Source: Anisakis pegreffii (Eukaryota > Nematoda > Chromadorea > Rhabditida > Anisakidae). Taken from it: 64,000 nucleotides of DNA. Location: positions 62,001-126,000 of the forward strand of contig JAPYMA010000230.1 in the NCBI GenBank assembly GCA_035041965.1, read 5' to 3'. Shown here in pieces: positions 51,283 to 63,075 of the stretch. Made by a program: the position numbers and the translations under genes. The first letter of the stretch is position 1; each line of letters opens with the position of its first letter. The notes beneath the pieces were generated by a model. It saw only the letters and a program-made list of their open reading frames with translations. It did no database searches and had not been told where the DNA came from.

Positions 51283-53520
51283 TGAATGAAGATGAGGTTT
51301 GAGGCAAATAAATAAATACCCTTCTGAAGCTTGCATGTTTTGTCTGCTATGGAGGTGACACTATCTGAGATTTATTTTGACTTCTTCATAGGAACGTGTT
51401 CAATCATTTTTTTTAATGTGCTCGTTCAAAATGTTTCCATATTTCTTTATTCTTTCTCGACAAATTCCTAGAAATTTGTTTCTTACATGTGTCAGTGGCC
51501 TGCAAAGTTTGTGCTTTTAAAAAGTCGCCCGATTTTGAAAATATTTTTGCTAAACGCTGGAGCAGGCTCATTCGGTTGAATCTGAATGCCCATATAAAAT
51601 AAGATAGCTCTAGATGATTGTAAGTCAGAGTATACCGCCTTCTTGCTATATATTCCAAAATGATGAGCATGATCATATGATAAATTCCATGATTCAATGA
51701 AAAAGATGGTCGCCGAGATCTGCCTGACGTGTAATCAAGATGGATGCTGAACGAAAAATAATGAAAGGTTTACGGGTTGATGACTTTTGCTGTTGATTTC
51801 AAAACTACAGGATGGAAATGCGATGAAGAAAATGAATTATATGAATACTTAGAGAATAATGTCGCGATGAGATCTTAAATGCAATACCTGACTGAATTTG
51901 CCGTCATATCTGACCGAATTCGTTTATTAAAAATCAGCTGAGCTCGAAATATTTTGCAGACAATTCAATGAGTATGGTTCTGCGGAGTGACAAACGGTTT
52001 TCGAAGATGCAAACAGTCTACACAGTTTGTGTGAACCAACACTGGAACCAAGAAGGTTCTTTTCCAAAGTTTCGGATCTTCCTTCAATGATTACTTCCCT
52101 TATGGTGATGCGATTGATTTAATGTTGCACCGAAATTTATCCGTCAAACTAAGAAAACTGTGTGCAGTTGATACGCAGTATTATTTGTGATGCAACAGTG
52201 AGGGTGTACAGTCTGAATGCGACCTTCTTGTAGATCACTTACTACCATCATGACTCAGTGATGCACATGAGAATGACTTCAGGTGATTGAACTTCCGCTT
52301 ACATTAGATTCATTAGCAATTTGTATACAAATGCATTTTTACTCACCACTACAGTTATCGTTTTAGTTACTGCTACGTTGTTATTTTGCATCTTCACGAT
52401 TACATTGATTAGTGTATCATTTTTGTTTGTTGTTAGTGAATCGTGAAGCGGATTGAAAGAAACGTAATCATTTTCAGAGTTCATTCTTTACGTAATGATA
52501 CCATACGTTCCTTATTTGGAAGACTTTTTCCCGTAGTCTTGGTGTAGTTTAAACTGTAATATGTTCCTTCTGTAAAGCTGCGAATGGACTGATTGCTTTT
52601 TTTAAAGTTCAGCGAGATAGGTTGAACATAACGTTATGATAAAACCATCCTGTTACTGATTGTATTTGAATGTGCTGATTGGTTGAAATGATTTATGCGT
52701 TTTATAATTTGTATCTGATTCTGGTAGAATTTAGGTTAAATGATCTGATTAGGTGCCTTCATGATATATAATCGGTGGATAACCGGTTTTTGTATAAACC
52801 GATGATCTTTATCGCTAACACATATAGTTTTTATAATTAGCAAAAGATGCACATGGAAGAGTGTGTTCTTTTTCTGTGGTTTTCTGACAACGGAATGTGC
52901 GTATTTTCTTGGGATGTATAATGCTGCATTGAGTTGCTTAAGGTAACTGCCTATAGTAATCAGTTCGGTGGGAATGCGGTTACACGATAATTAACTATGA
53001 TGCAATTGCATCAGTAAAATGTTTATTTCCCAATTAACAAGCAGGCAATAAGAGATTTTTTCAGCAACGCGTACAACATGTGCATCTTCCTGCATTGACG
53101 AATCCAGCAGATTCGATCTGAAAATTCATTCATTTATCAATCATTTTCTTATCATCAATTAATCGAATCTGGCCCAAAAATCATTCACCGACATGATGAA
53201 CTAGATCATAAAATTGTTCTCTTCTGTAGCTGAAATTATGAATTGTTGCACTTTTGAATAGCCAAAAATAGCATAATGAGAAAAAATGAAAGCATTGTCG
53301 CAGCTAGCGCAAAAAGCCGGCATAAATAGATGATGTGGATAGAGAGAAGAGAATGCGTAAATAGATTTGAAAGCAGCGTGTAATGGTGGTGTACTGCGTT
53401 CAGGATGAGCTTGGAGGATCCGATCGGCTCAGAGAGCGTGCGTTCGATTACGCGTCTGTTCAAATTCGTTGCTAAATTTCGATGACGTTGTTAGGGAAAT
53501 TTGAAAGGTAGACAGAAAAT
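51283..53520. other. Gap between CC-cluster genes 4 and 5
   Basis: No supported gene. A minus-strand frame at 51413-51697 is Lys/Arg/Leu-rich toward its end (LLQRLAKIFSKSGDFLKAQ) but lacks splice borders. No repeat is evident. Confidence 0.4.
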
Positions 53521-53559
53521 GAACAGGGTTCAGTTTCTACAATCATCATTCATTAATTG

Positions 53560-54035
53560 AGCACAGAACCGAATATCTGATGAAATCAGTTCTTACCGCC
53601 GATTTACCCTTGTAAAGCGCGTATGCAGTACAACATCCGGCGCAACCACTTTCTTTTTGGTTACTGCATGTGATAAACTGAACTCGATTATTGAGGAGTG
53701 TTTGGAAGAACGCGTTGTTGTCGCATCCTTTAAATGGTTCTATTTAAAATCACATCGATTTGCAAGTTTGTTATCTTTTTTTTGATTCTCTCGATGTGCA
53801 TAATTAACGCCCAAACTAACAATAAAGCGAAAAAACTGAATTTTTATATGTATTAACTGTATGCTATGAAAAAGATTTTGTTTGAATGTTTGAATCCGTT
53901 TAACTTACTCACGCATCCACCTCCAGATGGTGGCTGAGGTATTATAACCGATTTTGACTGAACAGGTCGTCGTCCTTGCGGGACAACAAGTGAAGCAGAG
54001 AGAAGGCAGCCAAAGAGAACAATGATTGAATGCAT
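53560..54035 (-). CDS. CC-cluster secreted Cys-rich protein 5
   Basis: Exon 1 (54035-53909) encodes the leader MHSIIVLFGCLLSASLVVPQ and a spacer (SKSVIIPQPPSGGGCV), ending at A|GTAAGT, phase 1. Exon 2 (53682-53597) starts after ATCGAG and carries the core CSNQKESGCAGCCTAYA and GKSA, ending at GTAAGA, phase 0. A last exon starting near 53588 after a CATCAG would add seven residues and a stop; this is a guess, so the left end given is approximate. A TATAAA on the minus strand lies at 54075-54070, 35 bases before the ATG. Confidence 0.6.
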
Positions 54036-55540
54036 GTTGAACGATGCCAGTGAGGTTGTCGCATCATCATTTATAGCACGAACAATTTTATTTTGTCTCC
54101 AAGATGAAAGCAATAATGTGCTTGCTTGCATTCAACACTTATTCACACCATATCCGTTTTTAGTAAAAATTTTGATTCTGCTCGTTCATCTTTCTTAAAT
54201 CGACGAACCAAATGACTCACTGATCGTTCGATTGCCACGTCACATAAACCAACGTTGCGTTCAAATAGAAGATGAATTGAGAAAAAGGCCAGATGAACTG
54301 CGGCAACATCGCCCAACCACTAGTTGCACATGATTTGCACCAATCTTCCTCCTCGAAACAGCTAACATTTAGCATAAATGCTTATACTATTTAGTTGCTC
54401 CAATACAAATACTTGCTACTAAACACCAATTCACTGTGTAGCACATGGATTATGGAGCTAGTAGAAAAAATTTCAAGGATAAGAAAGGTTATCGAAGCGA
54501 AAGAAAAAAAACAATTTCACAAGTGATACAAGCGAAAAGCGGTAAATCATGGAAATTAACATAATTTGAATGTATGTACTCAATCTGTAGTCAGCGCGTT
54601 CACATTAAGTGATGTTCAAATGCAATCAAACAAAATATGACGATTTATAGAATTCCACGCAGAAAAACGTCTGAATAACATGTTTCGTGAAAGGGCAAGT
54701 GGCAGTTGTACGACGAAATATATACGGAAACGAAGTCGAGGATGGGGGGGGGGAGGGGGAGGGAGGAAGGAGGGGAGAGAAATGTGTTTATGGGCGAATT
54801 TGTATCGCAAAAACGCAATGCGGTATTCTTGGGACTAAAAGATTAATTCTCTGTTATACTTTTCTCATCTTGCAACAACGTCCTTGAAAATTAGCTTTCG
54901 ATTTTACTCATAGAATAAGTCATTCCACATAATATTACAGACTCATTGCAAGAGGTAAGACTAAGTAGTATATTGTATCTTCAAAACAATTTCAAATTAC
55001 GAAAAGTCATCACAGTGTAAAGAAATGATTGAAGCATGTGTTTTCACACAGCTAATATCATCGGTCTAGTAAACGTGGAAGTTCAGCAGCTGCCAACATT
55101 TGCTACTATGGTCGAAATTAACTCTCTGAGGGAATGCATTATTGAATGAAAACTAAATGTGTAATTCATGTCAATGCGCTCAACATGCACATTTATGGCC
55201 ATACTCGATCTGTATTCTGAACTCACAGTAATGGCTCGTTTTCGAGGCATCACTGTTGCAGAAGCATTGTGTTTGTAAAATTCACGCCTTCAAATAGCAA
55301 ATAAGCTTTATTCGTGATGAACAATGAATGTTGCAGACAAAATGGAATACTCAATCAATTTTCTTGCATGCAAGCAGCGAATACAATCTAGCATTTCAAA
55401 CAACATACACACCGATTGTTCTGGGTGACAAGACCAGTACCGTCAATCTGAAATGAAAATTCTGTAGAATGCATTAATGCAGACTGCAGTAATCGGGTAA
55501 GGCTTGAATACGGAAATTTCAGCAATGTTGTATCATTGTC
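54036..55540. other. Gap between CC-cluster genes 5 and 6
   Basis: Contains the G-rich tract but no supported exon. Composition is otherwise ordinary. Confidence 0.4.
54741..54780 (+). repeat. G-rich purine tract
   Basis: Forty bases of almost pure purine with G runs of up to 11 (GATGGGGGGGGGGAGGGGGA and on). Enough G runs are present for a quadruplex. It lies about 700 bases upstream of CC-cluster gene 5, relative to its direction of transcription. Confidence 0.7.
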
Positions 55541-55560
55541 GTCAAATGATCAAGGAACAT

Positions 55561-56113
55561 ACGTCCGTGATTTACATTGCATTCATGAGAGGAATATCTT
55601 TAGACGAGAGCAGCTATAAGTGCATCTGCTCAACAATGAAGTTCAATTTCAACTTACCACATTCTTGCCACGCGACAAAGCGTAACCTGCGCAGCATCCA
55701 ACACACGCACTGTAAGTGGAAGATCCACCTGGATTACAGTCAATGAACGACGGTCTTCCCAATGGTCGGTACGCGGCACGGAGGGTACATTCTGGAACGC
55801 AGAGCCGTTCAAATGATTTGTATCAGTGCAATTTGCATTGAATTGATTTGCATCAGTGGTATTATACAACGTTTGCCCCGAATAGAGCAGCGTTTGAAAA
55901 AGAGTTTACCGTAATTTTCGTGTCGTGAAACTACTAGACCTAGCAGACCTAGCCGGTCGTTGGACAGTTTACTTGTTGGTACAGTTTGAAAGGTATAAAC
56001 TCACGTAGACATCCTTGTGGAGGTGGTTGTGGAATAACAATGGACTTTATTTGCTGCTGCGAATTAACACTAACAAGTAAAAGAAAAGAAATTAGTAAAG
56101 TGACGCTCTTCAT
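55561..56113 (-). CDS. CC-cluster secreted Cys-rich protein 6
   Basis: Exon 1 (56113-56005) gives the leader MKSVTLLISFLLLVSVNSQ and spacer QQIKSIVIPQPPPQGCL, ending at C|GTGAGT, phase 1. Exon 2 (55791-55658), after TTCCAG, begins QCTLRAAYRPLGRPSFIDC and has the core CNPGGSSTYSACVGCCAGYA with GKNV, ending at GTAAGT, phase 0. A last exon beginning near 55613 after TTATAG would add 14 residues before a stop; it is unconfirmed. The IVIPQPP spacer is shared with member 5, pointing to a recent common origin. A TATATA word lies about 50 bases before the ATG. Confidence 0.65.
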
Positions 56114-57060
56114 TATCAAACTGAATCCTTCGTATATTTAGAGCTTTTCAAGCAACCGCATATATACATAAATGGTGTTTTGTCTTGGAATGCTTACGAA
56201 TGGAAGGTTATGTTACTAAATAAATGTTATGTTTACTCCATGAACAATCAGTGCACCAAAACAATTTCTCATGATATTCCAATTCAACACAAAACATCCT
56301 CCTCAAACCAGTCAATTATACGCCAACTAAAACAAGATATTGATGATCACTATAAGAAGTGATCACTGGAATGATTTACGGAAATCTCAATGCATTAAAA
56401 AACCATTGAAATTATTTATCGTTAGCTGAACATTAAAACAAGTCATTTCACTAGTTTAATCCACTGAACTTTGCTTATGTGCTAACAGATAATCACTAAT
56501 CAGTTGAACATATGCAGTACTATGTCTAACATGAAGAGCTTCAAAAGAAGCTTTTTATAAATGATGTTTTGCAACGATGAAAAACATCACTGAAGGACAT
56601 CTTAGAGACCATGTTTTTTTGTGGTTGAAATCGCTATTGCTTTCTGAAATGCTTCTCCCATGAGATAGTATCTTGTGATAACAATTGGATAGCGTGTTGC
56701 CATCGGTTGGTTCATTCGCCCATTCAGCGCTCCATCATGTGGTCAGTTCGATCAAGCTGCAAGATAGTTATTACCGCTTTTAAACTGAGGTGAGGCTATT
56801 CCACTGGACAATAATGTTCAAAATAATGTTCTCATAATGTTTATTGAGTTTTCGTCAACTGAAAAGCCAATATACTTTTGCTTACTTCCCGTCACCTTTA
56901 ATTCCGCCCGTTCGCATCATCACTTCCGAGCACACACACACACACCATTTATGTAAGCAGAAAAATGTTTAACGGCATACGATTACTAGCCTAATAGCAT
57001 CCTTTGGATTGACAGTTGGTAGACTGCTACTTATAATCGTGGTGTTGCTCTTTTCAACAG
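56114..57060. other. Gap without a called gene, with a short CA repeat
   Basis: A (CA)n microsatellite of about eight to nine units lies near 56929-56946. No exon is supported. Confidence 0.45.
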
Positions 57061-57234
57061 ACCTTCACGATTTCTTATCTCTTCATTCGTTTTTCAAACG
57101 ATCGATGGTGCGACACTTCTGTGAGATCCGAAAAGAGCAATAATTGTTTTCAATTGTGCATTCATTTTGCACGAAAACGATGCATGGTATTCCCTATCAA
57201 TCACACCAAGAGCAATGAACGAATCAACATTCAG
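57061..57234 (+). CDS. Orphan exon of an unidentified gene
   Basis: A 58-codon stretch is open precisely from a good acceptor (CTCTTTTCAACAG) to a CAG|GTGAAG donor, phase 0 at both ends. It encodes four Cys (RWCDTSVRSEKSNNCFQLC, then RKRCMVFPINHTK). The domain is unknown. It may belong with the exon candidates at 57526 and 58523, although the phases do not join directly. Confidence 0.4.
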
Positions 57235-57525
57235 GTGAAGTTTTGTTCACGAATTCTTAACGTCGACATATATTCTATCCTATCGCTAAAATTGCATGGT
57301 ACCAATAAAGTTTTGGCGGTAATTAACCTCTGAAAAAGTCCAAAATCGGCCAATGATTTAGGTGAAAATCTGAAAGATTTATTCAGAAGAGTGAGAGCAG
57401 GATCGCGGATTCAAGCTTAGGCTATTTGCAGAAGAATATTCTTCTATCAGAATAAAAAAAAGAATATCCAGTGATTGAGTTGTATAATGAGCAGGAGAAT
57501 ATACACTTCATTTGCTTACAATTAG

Positions 57526-57721
57526 GAGTGTAAAATCAAGATCGATGAACTCGAATGAAGTTTCAGATTATGTATATAGAAGTGCAACCACACTTAGAAA
57601 CTTTTCTTTGATGAAAACAAATCTCTTGAAACGCCTCTTTGGATCGAACAACAAAGAGCGCATGGGATTTGATACATTGATTTTATGCTTCTCTGAAAAT
57701 TCATTGTATCTGGCGAACTGA
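57526..57721 (+). CDS. Candidate terminal exon, unidentified
   Basis: After a CAATTAG acceptor a frame runs 64 codons to TGA with a protein-like composition (EVSDYVYRSATTLRNFSL, KRLFGSNNKERMGF). The start phase is 2. No partner exon is established. Confidence 0.25.
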
Positions 57722-58522
57722 TTGATTACTTTAGACAGGTTTTGTGTTGATGATATTGAAGAATGTAATCGATCTGTAATGAACGAATAAATTCCGTGGA
57801 ACTTGTGATTGATAAATTTACGGTTATAATTGCGGGTAGGTGAATAGCAAACAGTGAAATGTGTGATGGTAAATAGATGGATAAGCTAGAAATAACTGAG
57901 AGATACGAGTGACATCCATCCGAAGAGGCATCACTCACCGTTTATTATACAATCCGTGTTGTTTGCTGAGTAAGTCGGGAATTGATGTCGTTTATTCATT
58001 CATTTGTTCGTTTGTTTATCCGTACGTTCATTCACAATTGAAACCTATTGCATTCATCTTTGAAACAGATTTCTTTCTCTATTACCTTTTCGAATAAACC
58101 GACTAATTGCCAATTCCTTTCGAAAATTACCGTTCATGCTAAGTGACATCTTCTTAGGAAATTTGATAGAAATAATGATGCTGATTTTGTGAATCGAGAA
58201 GTATTCATCGAATTTTGGTTGCACTTAATGGCTGATTCAGCGAATTTCCAGAGGCTTTAACGATAGCTCATCATGAAGATCCATTAGTAAAATTAAACTG
58301 TGGATTTAAAATGTTAATCAGGACAGATATTTTCAGTGTTATTGATGCCCTTTTTATCCAGATTTATCTTGAATTCCGAAGCAGCCATAACTGAGTATAA
58401 TTTTGCATTCATAGAGTGTCGAAAATTCCCTTGCTCAGCATCATACAGTAGAAGCGCCGTAAAACATCGAAATAAATTTTAGGCCCCTCTGTAAACTAAC
58501 TCAGCTGTCTCCTTGAACGCAG

Positions 58523-58662
58523 GAGATTTCGCGTCTAATTCACTTGTCGTACTGAAGATAATGCAGCAAATCGCAACCAACGGATGTGTGCGATTAGAAC
58601 AAAGAGACTCAGCACCAATTAAGAATCGCGAGGAACGGATCGTTTATATAGATCATTTTTTC
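58523..58662 (+). CDS. Orphan exon of an unidentified gene
   Basis: A 140-base stretch is open between a GAACGCAG acceptor and a TTC|GTAAAC donor. It encodes SLVVLKIMQQIATNGCVRLE and KNREERIVYIDHFF. The start phase is 1 and the end phase is 0. It reads like protein, but the family is not recognised. Confidence 0.35.
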
Positions 58663-60041
58663 GTAAACGCGCAGCGTTCGGAGGAAAGAAGTGGAGGGAG
58701 TAGGATGCGTTAATGCATCAGAAAAAATCTTCCGTTGATGCATGGATTGCCGAGTAAGCGAAATCTGAAGGAAACATAATTGAACATGCGTTTTTTTTGC
58801 GTGTTTCTCATTAATGTGTTGATGTGAAACTCTTTTCTGAGTGGCGTATGTGAAGAACGTTGAGGATTGAATATTGAGTATAAAGTTTGAACACGATTGA
58901 GGCAATAATCATTCGAAACGCAAATGCACACATATGTCTAATACATATATCCATGCACAAGTACCAGATATGTCCTATATGCGTACAGACCTATTCGTTC
59001 GCGTTCATCACTGTTGTTTTATTTTTCACTATGTGCCTCTCTTGATCTGTTCGTTTAGTTGCGTGTGCAAAATTGCACGTCATTTCGAAGATTGAATTCG
59101 TTTTGAGAAAGCGCAAAAATTAGCAGAAAAAATTATGCAATATTGGTTGCAGACAAGCGATAGTCGACATCTGAGTAGCTGTCAGTTCTGTTTATACGAG
59201 CAAATAAATAAATTCACATTCGAATTCACTGGTCTAGCACCTCGCATGATATCGTCATTAATTGTTTGCATAAAGTACAATCCTCACGTAATGTACTCTT
59301 GTGTGTGTGTGCGTGTAAATAGCCGTCAGCATTCACCTAGCAACAACAACAACGTCCATTGGTATCGTGTTGTTAGTTGTTGGTGTTGATGCTGTTGTTG
59401 TTGTCTGACAATCCAACAAGTTCAGGTGCAAAATAATTTTTGTTTTGATTCGAACTAGCTTTCGCCATTTCAACCAAATACGATATTATCCCTTGTTTTT
59501 TTTAGTTTCTTTGTTTGTTTATTTGCTGTTTATAAGAAGCGTTTTTAGAGATTGACAAAATGGTTCTATGAAAGCAGCTACCAATAACACCGTCTGTAAT
59601 GTAATCCTTGCCTGTGACCACTCAAAACGGCAAATCCAAGCTTCCTTCTCAACCGCTATCCAATAAAACAGCTGTTCTGGAATGAATTTGTTTGATTGCT
59701 GCTGAATACTGATGAATGTTGTTTTCACTGAAGTTTAGCGTTGATTGTTGACTCATTCAGTATGCGAAACTTTATTCACTACCTCGCTTCATTTCATTTA
59801 TTGACAGTACTAAGATTTGACATTATATGTTTAGGCTGGCTTCAATCGCATTTGTTTCATCCCCTTTATTTTATATGATATGTCGAAAGTATTTTATTCC
59901 TTTATCGACCATCAGTTTGCAACAATTACTGCTTTTTTGTCGAACATGGTTGATGTTGTCTCCCTATCGTTCATTTGAAGAGCTTAAGCTGAACTACACT
60001 TCTAGAATAATGACAATGGTTTCAGTTCCTATAACAGCGCA
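58663..60041. other. Spacer upstream of the BTB gene
   Basis: Holds CAA/GTT trinucleotide runs at about 59340-59402, which could pair with each other. A TTTCAG at 60021-60026 just before the BTB start codon is a likely spliced-leader acceptor. No exon is supported. Confidence 0.45.
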
Positions 60042-63000
60042 ATGATGTCCATAGCAATAAACTCAGATTTGCCTCACTACAGCGAGGAGGAACCATCCGT
60101 TTCGGGTTTTGGTCGACCGTTCAAACTGCTTGTCAAAGATCAAACATTCCTGATCGATTCCGCAAGTCTTTCGAAGGTTTCACCTATTTTCGCGGTAATG
60201 TTGTTCGGGAAAGAATTCGAAAACGGACGCGAATTATCAAGAGAAATCGTCGACGAAAAAAGCAACGATATTTCGATCTTCTTACGATGTCTCGACGAAC
60301 CAAGCTGCATAAATGGCATGTTACCTCATTTTCTTTCAGTTGATACATTCACTTTCCTAAAACGCACATTCTTTGGGCTGTGGAAAATATGTAAGTTAAC
60401 ATTCTCCCCTCACCTCGCCCTTGGCCGTTCTCTGAAGTAAATTTTGAAGGTGAGAAAACCCCTATCAGAAGTAATTATGCGTCACTGTCAATATTTTTCG
60501 AATTCATTAATAAGCAATGTCTGAGTTCAGTTTTATGTTTTATATTAAACTGCATAACATTCTTTGAAACTAGATCTGGCTTGCAATAAGGCGAGTCACT
60601 ATGCTCGACCATATTGCGATGTTCGAGTTCACTCAAAATAACGGCTTTAAAAATTTGATTGAGTGATACGATTGAGCAATCCGCACATTCCAGATGGTAA
60701 TTTCGCAACCGTGTTGAGACTGGCCAATAAGTATCAAGTGGCTTTGTTGGTCGATGCTTGTGAACAATTCATTTTGAATAAAATCGACCTGGAGTGAGTA
60801 CACTGACTCTAATACATATGCACTTACTGACTGCACAAAAAAACAACCAAAATGATGGCGCTTCACAGGATAATTTGATTTTGCAAGAGTCTGTTCAGAA
60901 TGATTAGCATATTTCTTTCGTTGCAGTTACCTTATGAGACTATATATTCCACAAAGTTCTCAAATAAGCTTCTTACTTTTCGTCGTTTGTTGGTGAAATT
61001 GTGGGTAAACGAATCGCGGAAGATGAGATCTAAATTCTTTCTGAAGAAAAGTCTTTATGGAGAACAACTGTCGAAATGATCTCTGAAAAAATGCACAGCT
61101 GTAATATTTGGCATAAACACTGCAGTGTTGATGTTCCGTTTTTTGAATGTGGCATTTATGGAATGTTTTCGGGAGCTGTTGAAGGGTAATAGTAGATTAT
61201 GAATTGATCAAAGGGTAGTATGCTGTTCTTACCTCCTGATTGCAGTCCATTGCGCAGCATCATGACGTCTTAACAACGTTTTAGGCGTTTAAAACCTGAC
61301 CAACTTCTTACGCTGTTGTTAGCTGCAAACGAGTTCCATCTGAGAAAGGAAGTGATCGTTCGACTCATTCTAAGACTCGCAGCTGAAGAGAAAACCACAT
61401 TTAACCGGCTAAAGCTGAGTCGTCTTTTACCTTCTCAAGTAGGAAAGCGATTCAATTCTTTCTTTCTTCTTCTTGTCAGAAACCATTCATTCTTTGAAAA
61501 AAAGCATCATCAGTGAAACCTATTTGCGAAAGCAGATATTGGTGGGCATAGCATTCTTAGGATGACATCTGATCACAAGCCGAAAGACTGTATTTAGAGC
61601 AAAATTGATTAATGATAAATTAGTATGATTCCAATGGTGTGGTTTGAAAAAAAAATTATGCCGATCAGATTGGTTGGGAGAATTATGCTGTTTGCTGAGA
61701 AGCATTTGCGCAGTTTGCTAGATTTGAAAGAATTTAGCAAGTTTTTGCAACCACCATAATTGCCGATCATAGGAGCAAATTTGAATTTAATACAAACTCT
61801 TAAAATCGAAGCAATGAACAGTCATTTGTTCAAGATCAGTTTCATGTTGTTGATCATACACTTCAGTTGGGCAATTGGAACTGTTTGCAAATTGAATCAA
61901 CCTGTTGACTCACTCATGATTTTGATTCCCATATTATTCAAAGTGCATTGCTACAAATTTCAGTTCATGGAATACTGGTCGAGTAAATAAGTAATGATAT
62001 GAGTGCTATATTGATATTTGCATCCTCCAGTAGTAAACAGGCTGATAGAACCGGTTTTGAAGTATGAACCTGATGCGGTCTCGTTTCACATTCGCAACCA
62101 CCATAATTCCCGCTCAACAATTGTTCAGAAAAGAAACTGATCCTATGACACATTGCACCACGATTGAAATTTTAAAACGGTTTATTTGCTTGCAGTTGTA
62201 CGGTGCGATCATAGGAGCAAATTTGAATTTAATACAAACTCGTGAAATCGAAGCAATGAACAGTCATCTGTTCAAGATGGAACGATATCGGACGCAGTAC
62301 AAGCGTTCGATGTGCGACATGTGTAAAAAGATAACCAGTACGGCCTATTGTGAAGGTATGCGAAGCATGCTCGTTTTCCTTCGATTCAACATCTTGTTAT
62401 GAAGTAGCCTTTTTTCTAAGGTGATTTTGGGAGAGGTGCTGAAACTCGCAAAACAAACTGTGAGCAAAAATCTTGCTCGGCCTATGAGCAATGAGCCAGT
62501 GACAACTTTTTGCGAATTGCTTACATCTAACGATCGTTTAGCCAAAAGTCACTGTTAAAGCGTTGCATGTATCGGGTCCATGCCAAATGTACGGTGTTGC
62601 TTTGATGCTTCAGATGGAATTATAGCAGTGCATTTACGGGGGTTTTACTTGACTAGTGAGGTCATCCTACCAATAAGTGATCAAATACGAAATAAATCAA
62701 CGCTCGCATTGCATACTAGGTGATTGTGAAGAAAGTGGATTATTTATTTTGTGAGCGTGATCGATAGATTGAAAGATTATTCAGGATGTAAACAGCAGCT
62801 TTGCGAGATGCACTGGAAGGCTAACAAATGCACCAGTGATTATGGTAAGCGAATGCTCAACGAACTTCGAGTGAACATTGTCGACTTGGAATGGGACTGA
62901 GATCATTCGAAAAGGCTTCAAGCTCTTTTCACAGTTCATCCTGTTCGTCATTTGCTTCTCTTCGCTTAAGCATCATCTGAAAGACTCGTCATTGGCAGTG

Positions 63001-63075
63001 ACTCAAACAGTAATTAATCGCTCAAAAGCATGCGAGATTGTTTCTGACTGTTTCGCAGCTTTTCTGAAGGGATGA
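60042..63075 (+). CDS. BTB-domain protein with C-terminal Cys/His metal-binding module
   Basis: Six exons give 279 aa: 60042-60390, 60694-60793, 61285-61438, 62196-62355, 62785-62844 and 63059-63075. All phases agree. The BTB fold is seen in FKLLVKDQTFLIDSASLSKV, SPIFAVMLFGKEFENG and, in exon 2, VLRLANKYQVALLVDACEQF. A helical part (PDQLLTLLLAANEFHLRKEV) follows, like the region after BTB in nematode proteins. The end has C-x2-C-x8-C-x2-C-x4-C-x2-H-x5-C (CDMCKK, YCEGCKQQLCEMHWKANKC), probably binding zinc. BTB proteins often bring substrates to CUL3 ubiquitin ligases; that role is inference. The end of exon 1 adds about 25 residues (PHFLSVDTFTFLKRTFFGLW) that interrupt the BTB fold. A non-standard GC donor after 60313 would remove them in the same phase. 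Confidence 0.75.
61750..61850 (+). repeat. Partial duplicate of a BTB-gene exon inside its intron
   Basis: The stretch from GATCATAGGAGCAAATTTGA through CAGTCATTTGTTCAAGAT repeats 62209-62277 with few differences, 441 bases upstream. The flanking ACCACCATAATT also recurs at 62098. This copy lacks the Cys-containing half and any good splice borders, so it looks like a relic exon. Confidence 0.75.
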
